DNA from: Aeromonas veronii
Lineage (GTDB): Bacteria > Pseudomonadota > Gammaproteobacteria > Enterobacterales > Aeromonadaceae
DNA length: 64,000 nt
NCBI GenBank assembly: GCA_041319085.1
Contig: CP101033.1
Coordinates: forward strand, 4,038,501 to 4,102,500
Reading direction: 5' to 3'
Position numbers and translations under genes: made by a program. The notes beneath the pieces were generated by a model. That model was given only the letters and a program-made list of their open reading frames with translations, was not told where the DNA came from and searched no databases. This document shows, piece by piece, positions 48,721-60,752 of the stretch; within the stretch, counting starts at the first letter, position 1; each line of letters starts with the position of its first letter.

Positions 48721-50909
48721 ACAAATTGAAGTTATCCCTGCTGGGCTGTCTGCTCGGCATGGGAGCGCCCATGGCGCAGGCCGCATCGGCCGCTCAGGCT
48801 ATGATCAATCCCCAATCCGGTGTCGTTGTCGGTTACTGGCACAACTGGTGTGACGGCTCGGGCTACAAGGGCGGCATCGCCCCCTGCGTCAAGCTGGATC
48901 AGGTCAACCCGCAATACAACGTGGTCGATGTCTCCTTTATGAAGGTCTACGACGGCAGTGCCATCCCCACCTTCAAACTCGACCCGGCCATCGGCATGAG
49001 CGAAAGCCAGTTTATCGAGCAGATTGCCGAGCTGAACCGTCAGGGCCGTGCCGTGCTGCTGGCGCTGGGCGGTGCCGATGCGCACATCGAGCTGCGCAAG
49101 GGTCAGGAGCAAGCCTTTGCCGACGAGATCATCCGTCAGGTGGAGACCTATGGCTTCGACGGGCTGGATATCGATCTGGAACAGGCCGCCATCACCGCCG
49201 CCGACAACCAGACCGTGATCCCGGCGGCCCTGCGTCTGGTCAAGGATCACTACCGCGCCCAGGGGAAAAATTTCCTCATCACCATGGCGCCGGAGTTCCC
49301 CTATCTGACCCAGACCGGTGCCTACATCCCCTATATCCGCAATCTGGAAGGCTATTACGACTGGATCAACCCCCAGTTCTACAACCAGGGTGGCGACGGT
49401 ATCTACATCGATGGCATCGGCTGGATTGCCCAGAACAACGACGCCCTGAAAGAAGAGTTCATCTACTACATGGCGGATTCGCTGAGCAACGGCACCCGTG
49501 GCTTCTACAAGATCCCCCATGACAAGCTGGTGTTCGGTATTCCGACCAACATCGACGCCGCCGCCACCGGCTTTGTGCAGGATCCGCAGAAGCTCTACAA
49601 CGCCTTCAACCGCCTGAAGAGCGAGGGGCAACCGCTGCGTGGCGTGATGACCTGGTCCATCAACTGGGACATGGGCCGCAACGCCGCCGGTCAGTCCTAC
49701 AACGAATCCTTCATCAAGAGCTACGGCCCCTTCATCCACGATCAGGAGATCACCCCGCCGGTCGACAACGGCAAGCCGATGTTCAGCGGCCTGAGCGATA
49801 CCCGCATCAAGCAGGGCACCGCCTTTGATCCGTTGGCCGGTGTCAGCGCCAACGACAAGGAAGATGGCGACCTGACTGGCCAGATCCAGGTGGAAGGTTC
49901 GGTAGAGAGCCAGCGCATCGGCCTCTACCCCCTCACCTACAAGGTGAGCGATCGCGACAACAACGTCACCGAGCAGGTACGCACCATCGAGGTCTACAGC
50001 ATGAAGCCGGTATTCAGTGGCGTCACCGATACCACGCTGGAGCTGGGTACCCCCTTCGATCCGATGACCGGCGTCAGCGCCCACGATGAGGAAGATGGCG
50101 ACCTGACCGCCCAAATCAAGGTCAGCGGCAGCGTCGACAGCAGCAAGGTCGGCCGCTACACCCTCACCTATCAGGTGAGCGACAGCGCAGGCCAATTGGT
50201 TACCCAGCAGCGCAACGTGACAGTCAGGGAGCAGGGTGCCGTCTGTGAAAACAGCTGGGATGCCAAGAAGGTCTACGTGGGCGGCGACATCGTCAGCCAC
50301 AACGGCAAGAACTGGCTGGCAGGCTGGTGGACCCAGAACGACGAGCCGGGCACCACGGGTGACTGGGGCGTCTGGCGCGTACAGGGCGATAGCGACTGTG
50401 ATGGTGGTAGCAAGCCGCCGGTGATCGGCAGCAGCGACTTCACCGTCAGCGCCATGGCGAGCGAGTACACCATAGTCAACGGTCAGGTCAGCATCCGCTT
50501 CAACGTGACCACTGCCAACCCGGTACAGATCACTGCCACTCTGGAACAAGGCGGCCGCAGCCACGGTACCACCAGCAGCCAGGTGAACGGCACCAGCACC
50601 CTGGTACTGCAGGGCAGCAATGTGATCGATGGCAGCTACGACGTGGTCATCACCGGTCTGGCGGACGGCCAGCAGCCGGTGGTGCAGCGCTTCCCGGTTG
50701 CGCTGACCGAAGAGAGCAGCGGGGATGGCGAAGGTGACTACCCGGCCTACGCCCCCAACACCGGCTATCAGGCCGGTGATCGGGTCAGCAATGCCGGTGG
50801 CAACTACGAGTGCAAACCCTGGCCCTACAGCGGCTGGTGTGGCGGCTCGACCAGCCACTATGCGCCGGGTACCGGCACTGCCTGGAGCGATGCCTGGACC
50901 AAGCTGTAA
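48717..50909 (+). CDS. GH18 chitinase with two Ig-like and chitin-binding modules
   Basis: The 730-residue secreted enzyme has a signal peptide (LSLLGCLLGMGAPMAQAASA), a GH18 catalytic domain (about 30-345) with the acid in GFDGLDIDLEQ (Glu155), then two tandem Ig-like repeats (about 360-440 and 445-520, each with FDPLAGVSA/FDPMTGVSA and EEDGDLT-type motifs), a CBM5/12-like module (about 525-565, CENSWDAKKVYVGGDIVS, WWTQNDEPG), a further beta-domain and a terminal Trp/Cys-rich module (GDRVSNAGGNYECKPWPYSG). It hydrolyses chitin outside the cell. It starts at ATG 48717 behind the riboswitch; GGAG lies about nine bases before it. Confidence 0.93.
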   Translation: MNKLKLSLLGCLLGMGAPMAQAASAAQAMINPQSGVVVGYWHNWCDGSGYKGGIAPCVKLDQVNPQYNVVDVSFMKVYDGSAIPTFKLDPAIGMSESQFIEQIAELNRQGRAVLLALGGADAHIELRKGQEQAFADEIIRQVETYGFDGLDIDLEQAAITAADNQTVIPAALRLVKDHYRAQGKNFLITMAPEFPYLTQTGAYIPYIRNLEGYYDWINPQFYNQGGDGIYIDGIGWIAQNNDALKEEFIYYMADSLSNGTRGFYKIPHDKLVFGIPTNIDAAATGFVQDPQKLYNAFNRLKSEGQPLRGVMTWSINWDMGRNAAGQSYNESFIKSYGPFIHDQEITPPVDNGKPMFSGLSDTRIKQGTAFDPLAGVSANDKEDGDLTGQIQVEGSVESQRIGLYPLTYKVSDRDNNVTEQVRTIEVYSMKPVFSGVTDTTLELGTPFDPMTGVSAHDEEDGDLTAQIKVSGSVDSSKVGRYTLTYQVSDSAGQLVTQQRNVTVREQGAVCENSWDAKKVYVGGDIVSHNGKNWLAGWWTQNDEPGTTGDWGVWRVQGDSDCDGGSKPPVIGSSDFTVSAMASEYTIVNGQVSIRFNVTTANPVQITATLEQGGRSHGTTSSQVNGTSTLVLQGSNVIDGSYDVVITGLADGQQPVVQRFPVALTEESSGDGEGDYPAYAPNTGYQAGDRVSNAGGNYECKPWPYSGWCGGSTSHYAPGTGTAWSDAWTKL

Positions 50910-50926
50910 TCAGCTAGCCATAACAA

Positions 50927-50956
50927 AGAGGGGGAGCCATCGGCTCCCCCTCTCGT
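50927..50956. terminator. Terminator between the chitinase gene and hemB
   Basis: AGAGGGGGAGCC and GGCTCCCCCTCT pair perfectly around ATC, followed by CGTTT; genes converge. Confidence 0.92.
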
Positions 50957-50974
50957 TTATTCCTTCAACCCAGA

Positions 50975-51994
<1,020 letters not shown>

Positions 51995-52780
51995 TCACTC
52001 CTGGAGAGGAAGTTGGAAGAACGCGGCGGAGGTGGCCCGGGTGTGGGCCAGCAAGGCCTCGGGCGCTTCACCACGACAGGCCGCCACCACTTGGGCGATG
52101 TGCGGCAAAAAAGCGGGTTCGTTGCGTTTCGGGCGGGGTTTCAGATCCCGCGGCACCAGATAGGGGGCGTCGGTCTCGATCATCAGGCGGCCAGCTGGAA
52201 TACGGGCCACCTGCTCGCGCAACAGCTGGCCGCGGCGTTCGTCGCAGAGCCAGCCGGTCACCCCGATATGCAGCCCCAGCTCCAGACACTGGTCCAGCTC
52301 CTCGTCGGAACCGGTGAAGCAGTGCAGCACGGCTCCCGGCAGCTTCGGCAACCAGGGACGGAGGATCTCGATAAAACGGGCGTGGGCATCGCGGCAGTGG
52401 AGAAACACCGGCATCCCGAGCTCGGCCGCCAGTGCCAGCTGGGCGTCGAATACCGCATCCTGCACCGGACGGGGTGAGAAATCGCGGTTGTAGTCGAGAC
52501 CGCACTCACCGATGGCCACCACCTGCGGCAAGGCTGCCAGCTCGCGCAAGGCGGGCAGGGTCGCCGCATCGACGCTCTTGGCATCGTGGGGATGGACCCC
52601 GGCGGTGGAGAAGCAGTAGCCCGGCCAAAGGGCGGCCAACTCGGCGCTCTCGCGGCTGCCAGCGAGATCGGTACCGGTCAGGATCAGCGCCTCTACTCCG
52701 GCTGCGCGGGCACGGGCCACCAGCTCCGCCTGCTCGCCGGCGAACTGGCTGCTGGTCAGGTTTAAACCGATATCGATCAT
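51995..52780 (-). CDS. tatD: TatD-family metal-dependent DNase
   Basis: TatD is a metal-dependent 3'-5' exonuclease of the amidohydrolase fold, cytoplasmic and not needed for Tat export. The 261-residue product has [15 protein letters not shown] (variant of the usual H-x-H at the first metal site), [36 protein letters not shown] and ETDAPYL. ATG 52780 is chosen over the in-frame TTG 52801. The gene ends 3 bp before hemB. A hairpin (52876-52900) separates it from tatC. Confidence 0.93.
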   Translation of the reverse strand: MIDIGLNLTSSQFAGEQAELVARARAAGVEALILTGTDLAGSRESAELAALWPGYCFSTAGVHPHDAKSVDAATLPALRELAALPQVVAIGECGLDYNRDFSPRPVQDAVFDAQLALAAELGMPVFLHCRDAHARFIEILRPWLPKLPGAVLHCFTGSDEELDQCLELGLHIGVTGWLCDERRGQLLREQVARIPAGRLMIETDAPYLVPRDLKPRPKRNEPAFLPHIAQVVAACRGEAPEALLAHTRATSAAFFQLPLQE

Positions 52781-52875
52781 GGGATGAGACGTTCCGAACA
52801 AAAGGAAGACATATCAGGTATTTGAAAACCATCTACCGAATGGGGCCTTACCATACGCCTCGAACGGGAGCATGA

Positions 52876-52900
52876 AAAGAGGAAGGGAGCCTCAGCTCCC
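52876..52900 (-). terminator. Hairpin between tatC and tatD
   Basis: GGGAGC and GCTCCC pair around CTCA at 52885-52900; on the minus strand TTCCTCTTTTC follows. It may reduce read-through into tatD. Confidence 0.6.
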
Positions 52901-52969
52901 CTCGTTCTACTATTCCTGCGGACTTCGTCATCCTCTCGCCGTCCGGCAAAAAAGGTGACGAACAGAGCC

Positions 52970-53725
52970 TCAGCTCTCCCCATCCGGTTGTTCCTGTTGC
53001 TCTTCATCCTCTTTGTTCACGTAGAAGCGGGCGAAGAACAGACCTATCTCCCACAGCGCCCACATCGGGATGGCGAGCAGGGTCTGGGAGAAGACATCAG
53101 GCGGCGTCAGCAGCATGCCGACCACAAACACCCCGACGACGACGTAGGGACGCTTCTCCTTCAGGTTCTTGGGCGTGGTCACCCCGGTCCAGCACAGCAG
53201 TATGGTGGCGACCGGAATTTCGAACGCCACCCCGAACGCGAAGAACAGGGTCAGTACGAAGTCCAGATAGCTGGCGATATCGGTCGCCACCGTCACCCCG
53301 GCGGGTGCGGTACTGGTGAAGAAACCGAACACTAGCGGGAACACCACATAGTAGGCGAACGCCATGCCGGCATAGAACAGCACGGCACTGGAGGCGACCA
53401 ACGGCATGATCAGCCGCCGCTCATGCTGGTACAGACCGGGGGCGATAAAGGCCCAGGCCTGATAGAGCAGATAGGGGATCGCCGCGAAGAAGGAGACCAC
53501 CAGGGTCAGCTTGATCGGCGTCAGGAAGGGGGTCGCCACATCCGTCGCGATCATGCTGGTCCCTTCCGGCAGCTGGCTGAGCAGCGGCTGGGCCACGAAG
53601 TCGTAGATATTGTTGGAGAAGTAGATCAGCGCCAGAAACACCACGAGGATGGCGGTAATGGAGCGCAGCAAACGGGTTCTCAGCTCAACCAGATGGCTGA
53701 TCAGGGGTTGTTCGGCCTGACTCAT
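52970..53725 (-). CDS. tatC: Sec-independent protein translocase TatC
   Basis: TatC is the six-helix receptor for twin-arginine signal peptides. The 251-residue protein starts [22 protein letters not shown], with the signal-binding glutamate loop and periplasmic [20 protein letters not shown], followed by [20 protein letters not shown] and a charged C-terminus. ATG 53725 overlaps the tatB stop as ATGA. Confidence 0.97.
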   Translation of the reverse strand: MSQAEQPLISHLVELRTRLLRSITAILVVFLALIYFSNNIYDFVAQPLLSQLPEGTSMIATDVATPFLTPIKLTLVVSFFAAIPYLLYQAWAFIAPGLYQHERRLIMPLVASSAVLFYAGMAFAYYVVFPLVFGFFTSTAPAGVTVATDIASYLDFVLTLFFAFGVAFEIPVATILLCWTGVTTPKNLKEKRPYVVVGVFVVGMLLTPPDVFSQTLLAIPMWALWEIGLFFARFYVNKEDEEQQEQPDGES

Positions 53726-54186
53726 GGCTTCACCTCCCCTTTTGCTGCAGAATCGCTGACCGGCACCGGCTCGCTCTCCCGCTGGCTATTGACCGGTGGC
53801 ACGTCGTGGCTCAGCTGCACCGCAGGCTCCACCGGCGTGGCAGGCTCAGCCTGGGCGACCGGCTCGGGGCGCGGCGGACGGATCTCGTTCTCCACCTGAT
53901 AAGGGCGATTGACCGACTGGGCCGCCGCCTTGAGCTGTTCGATGGACTCCTGCAGCTCGGGGCTCAGGTTGCTCATCTGCAACTGTTCTGCCTTCTTGAG
54001 GTCGTTATGCAGCTCTTGCAACTTGAGCTCCTGCTCCAGCTCGGACTTGACCGAGTTCGCGGTCGAACGAATGAGGCGGATCCAGTGGGTAGCCGTGCGG
54101 ATGGCAACCGGCAGCCGCTCGGGCCCCAGTACCACCAGTGCTACCACACCGATAACGACCAGCTCCCAAAAACCGATATCGAACAT
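53722..54186 (-). CDS. tatB: Sec-independent protein translocase TatB
   Basis: TatB joins TatC to bind Tat signals. The 154-residue protein has the short N-terminal helix [20 protein letters not shown] with the GPERLP hinge and the amphipathic helix ([20 protein letters not shown]), then a Pro/Ala/Glu-rich tail ([18 protein letters not shown]). It starts 4 bp after tatA and overlaps tatC. Confidence 0.95.
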   Translation of the reverse strand: MFDIGFWELVVIGVVALVVLGPERLPVAIRTATHWIRLIRSTANSVKSELEQELKLQELHNDLKKAEQLQMSNLSPELQESIEQLKAAAQSVNRPYQVENEIRPPRPEPVAQAEPATPVEPAVQLSHDVPPVNSQRESEPVPVSDSAAKGEVKP

Positions 54187-54189
54187 GGC

Positions 54190-54441
54190 TTAGGCCTGGT
54201 CTTTGTCTTTCTGCTTGGCCGGCTCACTGCTCTGAGTGGCCGCTTCGTTCAGCTGTTTCGGGGGAAACTCGGCATCTTTCTGCTCGACCTTGGCATCAGC
54301 CGGCTCGTCGGAGAGGGCTTTCTTGAACCCTTTGACCGCCGCACCCAGATCACCGCCAATGCCGCGCAGTTTCTTGGTACCGAACAGCAGCACGACGATG
54401 ACTGCAATGATCAACAATTGCCAAATACTGATACCACCCAT
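54190..54441 (-). CDS. tatA: Sec-independent protein translocase TatA
   Basis: TatA forms the polymeric pore part of the Tat system. The 83-residue product has [20 protein letters not shown], the [14 protein letters not shown] hinge and amphipathic helix [13 protein letters not shown], then an acidic/lysine tail. It follows ubiB by 42 bp. AGAGAAA-type ribosome site precedes ATG 54441. Confidence 0.96.
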   Translation of the reverse strand: MGGISIWQLLIIAVIVVLLFGTKKLRGIGGDLGAAVKGFKKALSDEPADAKVEQKDAEFPPKQLNEAATQSSEPAKQKDKDQA

Positions 54442-54483
54442 GATTTTCTCTCCAGAGCAGGCGCCTGATGGCGCGGTTTTTGT

Positions 54484-56124
54484 TTAATGGGAACGGGTTC
54501 GCAGCCAGCCAAGCAGCCAGCAGATCCCGGCACCGGTGAGGCTGATTTGTCCCCACTCGATGTGTTGTTTTTGGGTCAGCAAGAATACACCCGCCAATAG
54601 CAGGCTGGCTCCCACCCCTAAGAGGTAGCGTGCCTGCCCCTGGCGGCGGCTGTGACGCCGAAACTCGGCAAACATCTGGTCAAAGTGGTGCTGCTGATGG
54701 CGGGTCTGACGCAGGGTCTCGTAGACCAGCTCGGGCAGTTCCGGCAGCTTCTCCGCCCAGAATGGCGCCTTCTCCTTGATGGCATTCAATACCGACTTGG
54801 GCCCCACCTGCTCGTGCATCCAGTTTTCGAGGAACGGCTTGGCGGTCTGCCACAAATCGAGCTGCGGGTAGAGCTGACGCCCCAACCCTTCCACATAGAG
54901 CAGGGTCTTCTGCAGCAGCACCAGCTGCGGCTGCACCGCCATATGGAAGCGGCGCGCGGTGTTGAACAGGTTGAGCAGCACGTGACCGAACGAGATTTCG
55001 GAGAGCGGCTTCTCGAAGATGGGCTCCAGCACGGTGCGGATGGCGAATTCGAACTCGTCCACCTTGGTATCTGCCGGCACCCAACCCGACTCCACGTGCA
55101 GCTCCGCCACCCGGCGATAGTCACGGTTGAAGAAGGCGAGGAAGTTCTCCGCCAGATAGCGCTTGTCTTCCCGGTTGAGGGTACCGACGATGCCGCAGTC
55201 GATACCGATCCAGAGCGGGTTCTCCGGGTGTTCGTAAGAGACGAAGATGTTGCCCGGATGCATGTCGGCGTGGAAGAAGCTGTCGCGGAACACCTGGGTG
55301 AAGAAGACCTCCACCCCACGCTCGGCCAGCAGCTTCATGTTGGTGCCGTTGGCTTCCAGCGCAGCGATATCGGAGACCGGTATGCCGTAGATGCGCTCCA
55401 TCACCAGCACCTGCTCACGACAGAGATCGGTGATGATTTCAGGCACATAGAGCGCCTCTGAGCCGGTGAAGTTGCGCCGCAGCTGGATGGCGTTGGCCGC
55501 TTCGCGCATCAGGTTGAGCTCGTCGAGGATGGTCTTGCGATACTCCTCCACCACCTCGATGGGGCGCAGTCGCGCACTCTGGGGCACAAAGCGCGCTACC
55601 AGACGGGCCAGTGCCCGCATCAGGCGCAGATCGGCATCGATGACCGGCTCGATGTCGGGACGGATCACCTTGATGACTATCTCGCGGCCACTCTCCCTCA
55701 GCCGGGCGGTATGCACCTGGGCGATGGAGGCCGACGCCAGCGGCGTCTCGTCGAAGTCATCGAACAGGGTCTCGATAGGGCAACCCAGACTGCGCTCAAT
55801 CTGCTGACGTGCTGCCTGACCGCAGAAGGGGGGCACTCTGTCCTGCAGCAGGGCCAGCTCCTCGGCGATATCTGGCGGCAGCAAGTCACGCCGGGTCGAG
55901 AGCATCTGGCCAAACTTGATGAAGATGGGGCCGAGCGCCTCAAAGGCGAGGCGGATACGGGCGCCACGGCTGAGATCAGGTTGCTTGTTCTTGAGCCAGA
56001 ACAGGGAGCGACGAGCCAGACGACCCGGCCAGGGTTGATAGCGAGCGGGCACCAACTCGTCGATGCCCCGCTCCAGCAGGATGGTGATGATGCGATAGAG
56101 GCGTTTGAACTCTTTCGGGGTCAT
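54484..56124 (-). CDS. ubiB: Ubiquinone biosynthesis atypical kinase/ATPase UbiB
   Basis: UbiB (ABC1/ADCK family) is a membrane-bound protein-kinase-like ATPase needed for coenzyme Q head-group reactions. The 546-residue product has the family KxGQ motif in [23 protein letters not shown]-type A-rich loop ([15 protein letters not shown]), the catalytic [15 protein letters not shown] and [10 protein letters not shown] (QTD/DFG equivalents), and two C-terminal hydrophobic helices ([18 protein letters not shown] and [14 protein letters not shown]). It overlaps ubiJ by one base and precedes tatA. Confidence 0.97.
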   Translation of the reverse strand: MTPKEFKRLYRIITILLERGIDELVPARYQPWPGRLARRSLFWLKNKQPDLSRGARIRLAFEALGPIFIKFGQMLSTRRDLLPPDIAEELALLQDRVPPFCGQAARQQIERSLGCPIETLFDDFDETPLASASIAQVHTARLRESGREIVIKVIRPDIEPVIDADLRLMRALARLVARFVPQSARLRPIEVVEEYRKTILDELNLMREAANAIQLRRNFTGSEALYVPEIITDLCREQVLVMERIYGIPVSDIAALEANGTNMKLLAERGVEVFFTQVFRDSFFHADMHPGNIFVSYEHPENPLWIGIDCGIVGTLNREDKRYLAENFLAFFNRDYRRVAELHVESGWVPADTKVDEFEFAIRTVLEPIFEKPLSEISFGHVLLNLFNTARRFHMAVQPQLVLLQKTLLYVEGLGRQLYPQLDLWQTAKPFLENWMHEQVGPKSVLNAIKEKAPFWAEKLPELPELVYETLRQTRHQQHHFDQMFAEFRRHSRRQGQARYLLGVGASLLLAGVFLLTQKQHIEWGQISLTGAGICWLLGWLRTRSH

Positions 56125-56744
56125 CAGGCCACCTGCTGTTCGAGTCGAGCCAGCCGCAGTTCAACGGCCTTGAGCTGCTGGGCCAGCACCTCGACATCAT
56201 CGTTGAAGCTCGCCACTTCCAGCGGGCCGGGGGCGAGGCGGGCCTCTTCGGTCAGATATTCCGCCAGCTGGCTGCGGGTGCGGCACAGCTCGCGGCCGAC
56301 CAGGCGGCGCGCCTGACGGGCACCACTGAACAGAGTGTGGGCCAGCACGTCGCCGGTATAACGCGACAGCTCCTCTTCCCAGTCGATATCCAGCTCGCCC
56401 AGCAGCACGCTGAATGCCTGTACCAGCTGGGGATCGCCGCTCAGATCCAGTTTCTCCTCGCGGATATAACGGGTCAGGGCGGACGGGTCTTTCAGCAGAC
56501 CGAGGGCGGTCAGCGACAGGCTGAGCACCGCATCGGCCTCCCCTTCATGCAGGGCCAGCACATCCAGCCGACGCTCGGAGAAGACAAACCAGAGCGGCTT
56601 GAGTTCACGCAGCTCCAGCTTGAGCACCTTGCCCACCAGTTTGCGCAGCTGCTCCGGGCTCTGTTTGTCCAGCGCCAGCAACTGGTTGAGGCTGGTTTCG
56701 ATCACCGCGGTGACCATGGCATCCAGTTGTATCGGGATTGACAT
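56124..56744 (-). CDS. ubiJ: Ubiquinone biosynthesis accessory factor UbiJ
   Basis: UbiJ carries an SCP2 lipid-binding domain and scaffolds the Ubi complex. The 206-residue product has the SCP2 pattern ([62 protein letters not shown]) and a C-terminal coiled coil ([20 protein letters not shown]). ATG 56744 is chosen over TTG 56750. It lies between ubiE and ubiB, as in E. coli, and its partner UbiK is encoded at 32270. Confidence 0.94.
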   Translation of the reverse strand: MSIPIQLDAMVTAVIETSLNQLLALDKQSPEQLRKLVGKVLKLELRELKPLWFVFSERRLDVLALHEGEADAVLSLSLTALGLLKDPSALTRYIREEKLDLSGDPQLVQAFSVLLGELDIDWEEELSRYTGDVLAHTLFSGARQARRLVGRELCRTRSQLAEYLTEEARLAPGPLEVASFNDDVEVLAQQLKAVELRLARLEQQVA

Positions 56745-56752
56745 AGGCAACC

Positions 56753-57505
56753 TTAAAACTTGTAACCGCGGTGCAGGGCGACCACACCCTGAGTCAGATT
56801 GAAGTACTCCACCTGCTCGAAACCGACATTTTCCATCATGCCAGCCAGGGTCTGCTGATCCGGGTGCATGCGGATGGACTCTGCCAGATATTTGTAGCTT
56901 TCACCGTCGTTCGCGACGATTTCGCCCATTTTCGGCAGCAGTTTGAAGGAGTAGAGGTCATAAAGCTTGGCGATCACTTCGCTGACCGGCTTGGAAAACT
57001 CCAGCACCAACAGACGGCCACCCGGCTTGAGCACCCGGAACATGGAGGCGAGCGCCTTGTCCTTGTCGGTGACGTTGCGCAAGCCGAAGCCGATGGTAAT
57101 CACATCGAAGTGGTTATCCGGGAAGGGGAGCGCTTCGGCGTTGGCCTGCACGTAGGAGACGTTGTTGGCGACCCCCAGATTGCGCAGCTTGTCGCGGCCC
57201 ACTTTCAGCATGGAGTCGTTGATATCCGCCAGCACCACCTGACCGGTCTCGCCGACGATGCGGGAGAACTTGGCGGTCAGATCACCGGTACCACCGGCCA
57301 GATCCAGCACCTTCTGTCCCTTGCGAACACCGGAGCAGTCGATGGTGAAACGCTTCCACAGGCGGTGGATGCCGAACGACATCAGATCGTTCATCAGATC
57401 ATACTTGGCTGCCACCGAATGGAAGACACCTGCTACCAGAGTTTCCTTCTCGGTCGCGGCCACGGTTTTAAAGCCAAAATGCGTTGTCGTTGCTTGTTCT
57501 GACAT
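56753..57505 (-). CDS. ubiE: Ubiquinone/menaquinone methyltransferase UbiE
   Basis: UbiE is the C-methyltransferase of both quinone pathways. The 250-residue product has [20 protein letters not shown] (SAM-binding), [34 protein letters not shown] and [14 protein letters not shown], matching the E. coli enzyme over its length. It is the first gene of ubiE-ubiJ-ubiB-tatABC on the minus strand; ubiJ begins nine bases after its stop. Confidence 0.97.
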   Translation of the reverse strand: MSEQATTTHFGFKTVAATEKETLVAGVFHSVAAKYDLMNDLMSFGIHRLWKRFTIDCSGVRKGQKVLDLAGGTGDLTAKFSRIVGETGQVVLADINDSMLKVGRDKLRNLGVANNVSYVQANAEALPFPDNHFDVITIGFGLRNVTDKDKALASMFRVLKPGGRLLVLEFSKPVSEVIAKLYDLYSFKLLPKMGEIVANDGESYKYLAESIRMHPDQQTLAGMMENVGFEQVEYFNLTQGVVALHRGYKF

Positions 57506-57570
57506 CCCTTAAACACCCATAGAGCAAAGAATGGCCGCCAGTTTACCAGAGCCACTGGCGTCCGGACACC

Positions 57571-57948
57571 TTAAACGCGGCTCGCAACCAACTGCATGCC
57601 CAGCACAACCATGGCCAGACAGAGGAACAGATTGAGACCGATATTGAGCAGCGCTTTCAGATAGGCGCCATGTTGGGCCAGCACTACCGTATCGAGGGCA
57701 AAGGAAGAAAATGTGGTCAGGGCACCGAGGATCCCCACCATCAGCAGTGGCTTCATCGGATGTTCGACGATATGGCCGTGACTGATGAGGGCGTAGGCCA
57801 CCCCCATGATGAAGGAGCCCACCACGTTGACCACCAGAGTGCCATAGGGGAAGTGGCGGCCCAGCAGCAGCGCCATCAGTTCGGCAATGCCGAAACGCAG
57901 GCAGGCGCCGATGGCTCCGCCGGCAGCAACAAATAACCAAGTTTGCAT
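57571..57948 (-). CDS. crcB: Fluoride ion channel CrcB/Fluc
   Basis: Fluc channels expel fluoride across the inner membrane as antiparallel dimers. The 125-residue protein has four helices and the family motifs FVAAGGAIGACLRFGIAE, GTLVVNVVGSFIMGVAYAL and GALTTFSSFALDTVVL with the sodium-site Thr/Ser region. ATG 57948 is preceded by GGGAG further up. A short leader with a strong hairpin lies just upstream on its strand. Confidence 0.94.
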   Translation of the reverse strand: MQTWLFVAAGGAIGACLRFGIAELMALLLGRHFPYGTLVVNVVGSFIMGVAYALISHGHIVEHPMKPLLMVGILGALTTFSSFALDTVVLAQHGAYLKALLNIGLNLFLCLAMVVLGMQLVASRV

Positions 57949-57971
57949 GGAGTCACTCCCTCAGGATAAGG

Positions 57972-58004
57972 CCGCCATTATGTCGCAATGGCGGCCCTTG
58001 TGCC
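57972..58004 (-). promoter_or_regulatory. Strong hairpin in the crcB leader
   Basis: GGCCGCCATT and AATGGCGGCC pair around a 9-nt loop between codA and crcB. It could end codBA transcription or be part of a leader. Upstream on the minus strand GGCGAT-TAGTTCC-GCC recalls the first stem of fluoride riboswitches, but the AAAC and ATGACTCC blocks are not matched properly. Confidence 0.4.
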
Positions 58005-58043
58005 CAGAGGCGGAACTAATCGCCACACTCCCTGATTGAAATC

Positions 58044-59309
58044 TCAGCGACGAAAATCGATCGGCTCAGATTGACCCAGCACGATCTCGGTCTGGGCCGG
58101 TCGGGTCTGGGCAATCACCTTGCCATGGCGGATCGAATAACGCACCGGCACCTGACGACGCACCGCATCGAAGCCGTTGTCGGCGGGCAGGATCAGCAGG
58201 TTGGCCGGTTTGCCCACCTCGATGCCATAGCGATCCTGCACATTCAGGGTACGGGCGCTGTGGCTGCTGATCAGCTTCAAACCGTCGTTGATCTGCTCGT
58301 AGCCCATAATTTGGCAGACATGCAGCCCCATGTGCAGCACCTGCAACATGTTGGCGGTGCCCATGGGATACCAGGGATCGAACACGTCGTCGTGGCCGAA
58401 GCAGACGTTGATGTTCGCCTCCAGCATTTCCTTGACCCGGGTAATACCACGGCGCTTGGGATAGGTATCGAACCGCCCCTGCAGGTGGATATTTACCAGC
58501 GGATTGGCGACAAAGTTGAGGTCCGCCATCTTGAGCAACCGGAACAGACGGGAAGCATAGGCCCCGTTGTAGGAGTGCATGGCGGTGGTATGGCTGGCAG
58601 TGACTCTATGACCGATACCGCGCTCGTAGGCCAGGGTAGCCAGCGTCTCGATAAAGCGGGACTGCTCGTCATCAATCTCGTCGCAGTGCACATCGACCAG
58701 AACCTGATACTTCTCGGCAAGATCGAAGATATAGTGCAGACTTTCGACCCCATATTCCCGGGTAAACTCGAAGTGGGGGATCGCACCAATCACATCGGCC
58801 CCCAGCTTGAGCGCCTCCTCCAGCAGTGCCTTGCCGTTGGGGTAGGAGAGGATCCCCTCCTGCGGGAAAGCGACGATCTGCAGCTCGACCCACTCCTTCA
58901 TCTCCTCCCGCACTTCCAGCATCGCCTTCAGCGCGACCAGATTGGGATCGGAGACATCGACGTGAGTACGCACAAACTGGATGCCGTTGGCGATCTGCCA
59001 CTTCAGTGTCTGGATGGCGCGCTGTTTCACATCCTCATGGGTCAGCAGCGCCTTGCGCTCGGCCCAGCGCTCGATCCCCTCGAACAGGGTGCCGGAGAGG
59101 TTCCAGCTCGGCTCACCGGCCGTCTGGGTGGTATCGAGGTGAATGTGGGGCTCGATAAAGGGGGCGATAGCCAGACCGCCCTCCCCGTCCAGCACCCGAC
59201 CAGCGACGGCATGCTCGTCATGGGGTTCGATGGCGGTGATGACCCCATCCTGACAGCGGATCTGCCACAACCCTTCCCGATCGGCAAAACGAATATGTTG
59301 AATCAGCAT
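58044..59309 (-). CDS. codA: Cytosine deaminase
   Basis: CodA deaminates cytosine to uracil and ammonia. The 421-residue amidohydrolase has the metal histidines in [35 protein letters not shown] with the catalytic Glu, [12 protein letters not shown] and [14 protein letters not shown] with the metal Asp, as in E. coli CodA. It overlaps the codB stop by 7 bp, so it is the second gene of codBA. Confidence 0.96.
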   Translation of the reverse strand: MLIQHIRFADREGLWQIRCQDGVITAIEPHDEHAVAGRVLDGEGGLAIAPFIEPHIHLDTTQTAGEPSWNLSGTLFEGIERWAERKALLTHEDVKQRAIQTLKWQIANGIQFVRTHVDVSDPNLVALKAMLEVREEMKEWVELQIVAFPQEGILSYPNGKALLEEALKLGADVIGAIPHFEFTREYGVESLHYIFDLAEKYQVLVDVHCDEIDDEQSRFIETLATLAYERGIGHRVTASHTTAMHSYNGAYASRLFRLLKMADLNFVANPLVNIHLQGRFDTYPKRRGITRVKEMLEANINVCFGHDDVFDPWYPMGTANMLQVLHMGLHVCQIMGYEQINDGLKLISSHSARTLNVQDRYGIEVGKPANLLILPADNGFDAVRRQVPVRYSIRHGKVIAQTRPAQTEIVLGQSEPIDFRR

Positions 59310-60547
59310 TTGCTAGCTTCCTGTACCAGAACCGGCCGCTGGGTGAGGCGAACCAGAATGAAATAGGTGAAGGCGGCGCCCAATACCGCGTTGAGTGGCA
59401 CTATGCCCGGCAGCCACTTGCCGACAGCTACCCCGACTGCCGTGGCGACCAGCGCCTGCCAGCGCACCGTCTCAAACTGCTGATCGGCAAACTGACGGTA
59501 ACGCTCACGATTGAGCAGGAAATCCATGATGATAATGCCACCGATAGGGGGAATTGCCGTACTCAAAAAGGCCAGCCAGCCGACAAAGTTGTTGTAAAGC
59601 CAGAGGGCACAGGCGGTACCAATCAGACCGTTGATCACGCTGAGTGGCTTGCTCTTGAGGCCGGTAATGTTGGCAAAACCGAGGCCAGAGGCATAGAGGG
59701 CGTTGTCGTTGGTGGTCCAGATATTGAGGCCCAGTACCAGAATGGCGGGGATCAGCAGCCCCTGCATCAGCATCACTTCCGAAATATCAGCCTGACCGGT
59801 CACCGCCGCGCCAGCTGCACCGAAGATAAACATCAGAGTGTTGCCCAAAAAAAACGCCACCATGGTAATCATGACGGCGCCCCAGGGTTTGCGACCAAAT
59901 CGGACAAAGTCGGCGGTTAGAGTTCCTGCACTGATAAAGGAACCTACCACCATGGTCAGCGCCGTGGTGAGCTCGATGGGATTGGTCGGTTGCACCTGCT
60001 GCAACGTCGCCATGCCACCGGTCGAGGTCACCGCCAGCCAGACCGAGTAACCGCCGAGCAACGCAATGGCCGGTACGGCCACAAAGCTCAGCACCATCAG
60101 GGCGGAGATCCCGAAGTAGACGGTCGCCGTCATCAGAATGCCCGAAATGGCGATCAGCCAGTTCACATCAATGCCGGTCGCCTTCTGTACCGGCAGCGCA
60201 AACATCGCCACGCCGACACCGAACCAGCCGACCTGAGTGCCGCCCAGCAGCAGCGAAGGCAGCCAGGAACCTTTCACCCCAAAGGAGTAACGGGCCAGCA
60301 GATGGGTAGAGAGACCGGTTGAAGCACCGATATAACCGAGACAGGCGGTGTAGATCCCCAGCAGCAAGTTGCCGATCAGTACCGCCTTGATGAAGTCATC
60401 GAATATCAGCCCGGTACCCAACGCACCGCCGGTCCACATGCTGGCAGAGAAGAAGGTCAGGCCGAGCATCACCAGCATCAGCGACAGCACACCTTTGCGC
60501 CCCTTGGCGGGAACCGCCCCCAAACAATATTCCTTATCCTGCGCCAT
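59303..60547 (-). CDS. codB: Cytosine permease
   Basis: CodB is a 12-helix cytosine importer of the NCS1 family. The 414-residue product starts [20 protein letters not shown], with [41 protein letters not shown] and [23 protein letters not shown] 60547 follows GGAGAGAG; an upstream in-frame start at 60613 would overlap the operator palindrome. A LacI/PurR-type palindrome lies 44 bp upstream. Confidence 0.95.
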   Translation of the reverse strand: MAQDKEYCLGAVPAKGRKGVLSLMLVMLGLTFFSASMWTGGALGTGLIFDDFIKAVLIGNLLLGIYTACLGYIGASTGLSTHLLARYSFGVKGSWLPSLLLGGTQVGWFGVGVAMFALPVQKATGIDVNWLIAISGILMTATVYFGISALMVLSFVAVPAIALLGGYSVWLAVTSTGGMATLQQVQPTNPIELTTALTMVVGSFISAGTLTADFVRFGRKPWGAVMITMVAFFLGNTLMFIFGAAGAAVTGQADISEVMLMQGLLIPAILVLGLNIWTTNDNALYASGLGFANITGLKSKPLSVINGLIGTACALWLYNNFVGWLAFLSTAIPPIGGIIIMDFLLNRERYRQFADQQFETVRWQALVATAVGVAVGKWLPGIVPLNAVLGAAFTYFILVRLTQRPVLVQEASKC

Positions 60548-60590
60548 GCTCTCTCTCCACGTAATAGGCAAAACGCGCCGGATTTTACAT

Positions 60591-60604
60591 GTAAAACGTT
60601 TTAC
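60591..60604. promoter_or_regulatory. PurR-type operator candidate upstream of codB
   Basis: GTAAAACGTTTTAC is a perfect 14-bp palindrome with a central CG, close to the PurR consensus; E. coli codBA is repressed by PurR. The regulator is not proven. Confidence 0.6.
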
Positions 60605-60752
60605 GTCAATCAAACCACGATGAATATCGGGAAATTAATAGCTTTTGTGGTCAAACGAACCACAAAAATGGAGAAATGTGGAGAAGTATGAAACCCTGAG
60701 AAATGGGGATCAGCAGAGAATATGGTGACGTTTTACCGAGAGACAAATGCAA

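Noticed and set aside
48732..50858. 708-codon minus-strand open frame over the chitinase
   Set aside because: It is the mirror of a strongly GC3-biased gene; the plus strand has signal peptide, GH18 motif and binding modules, the minus frame has none.
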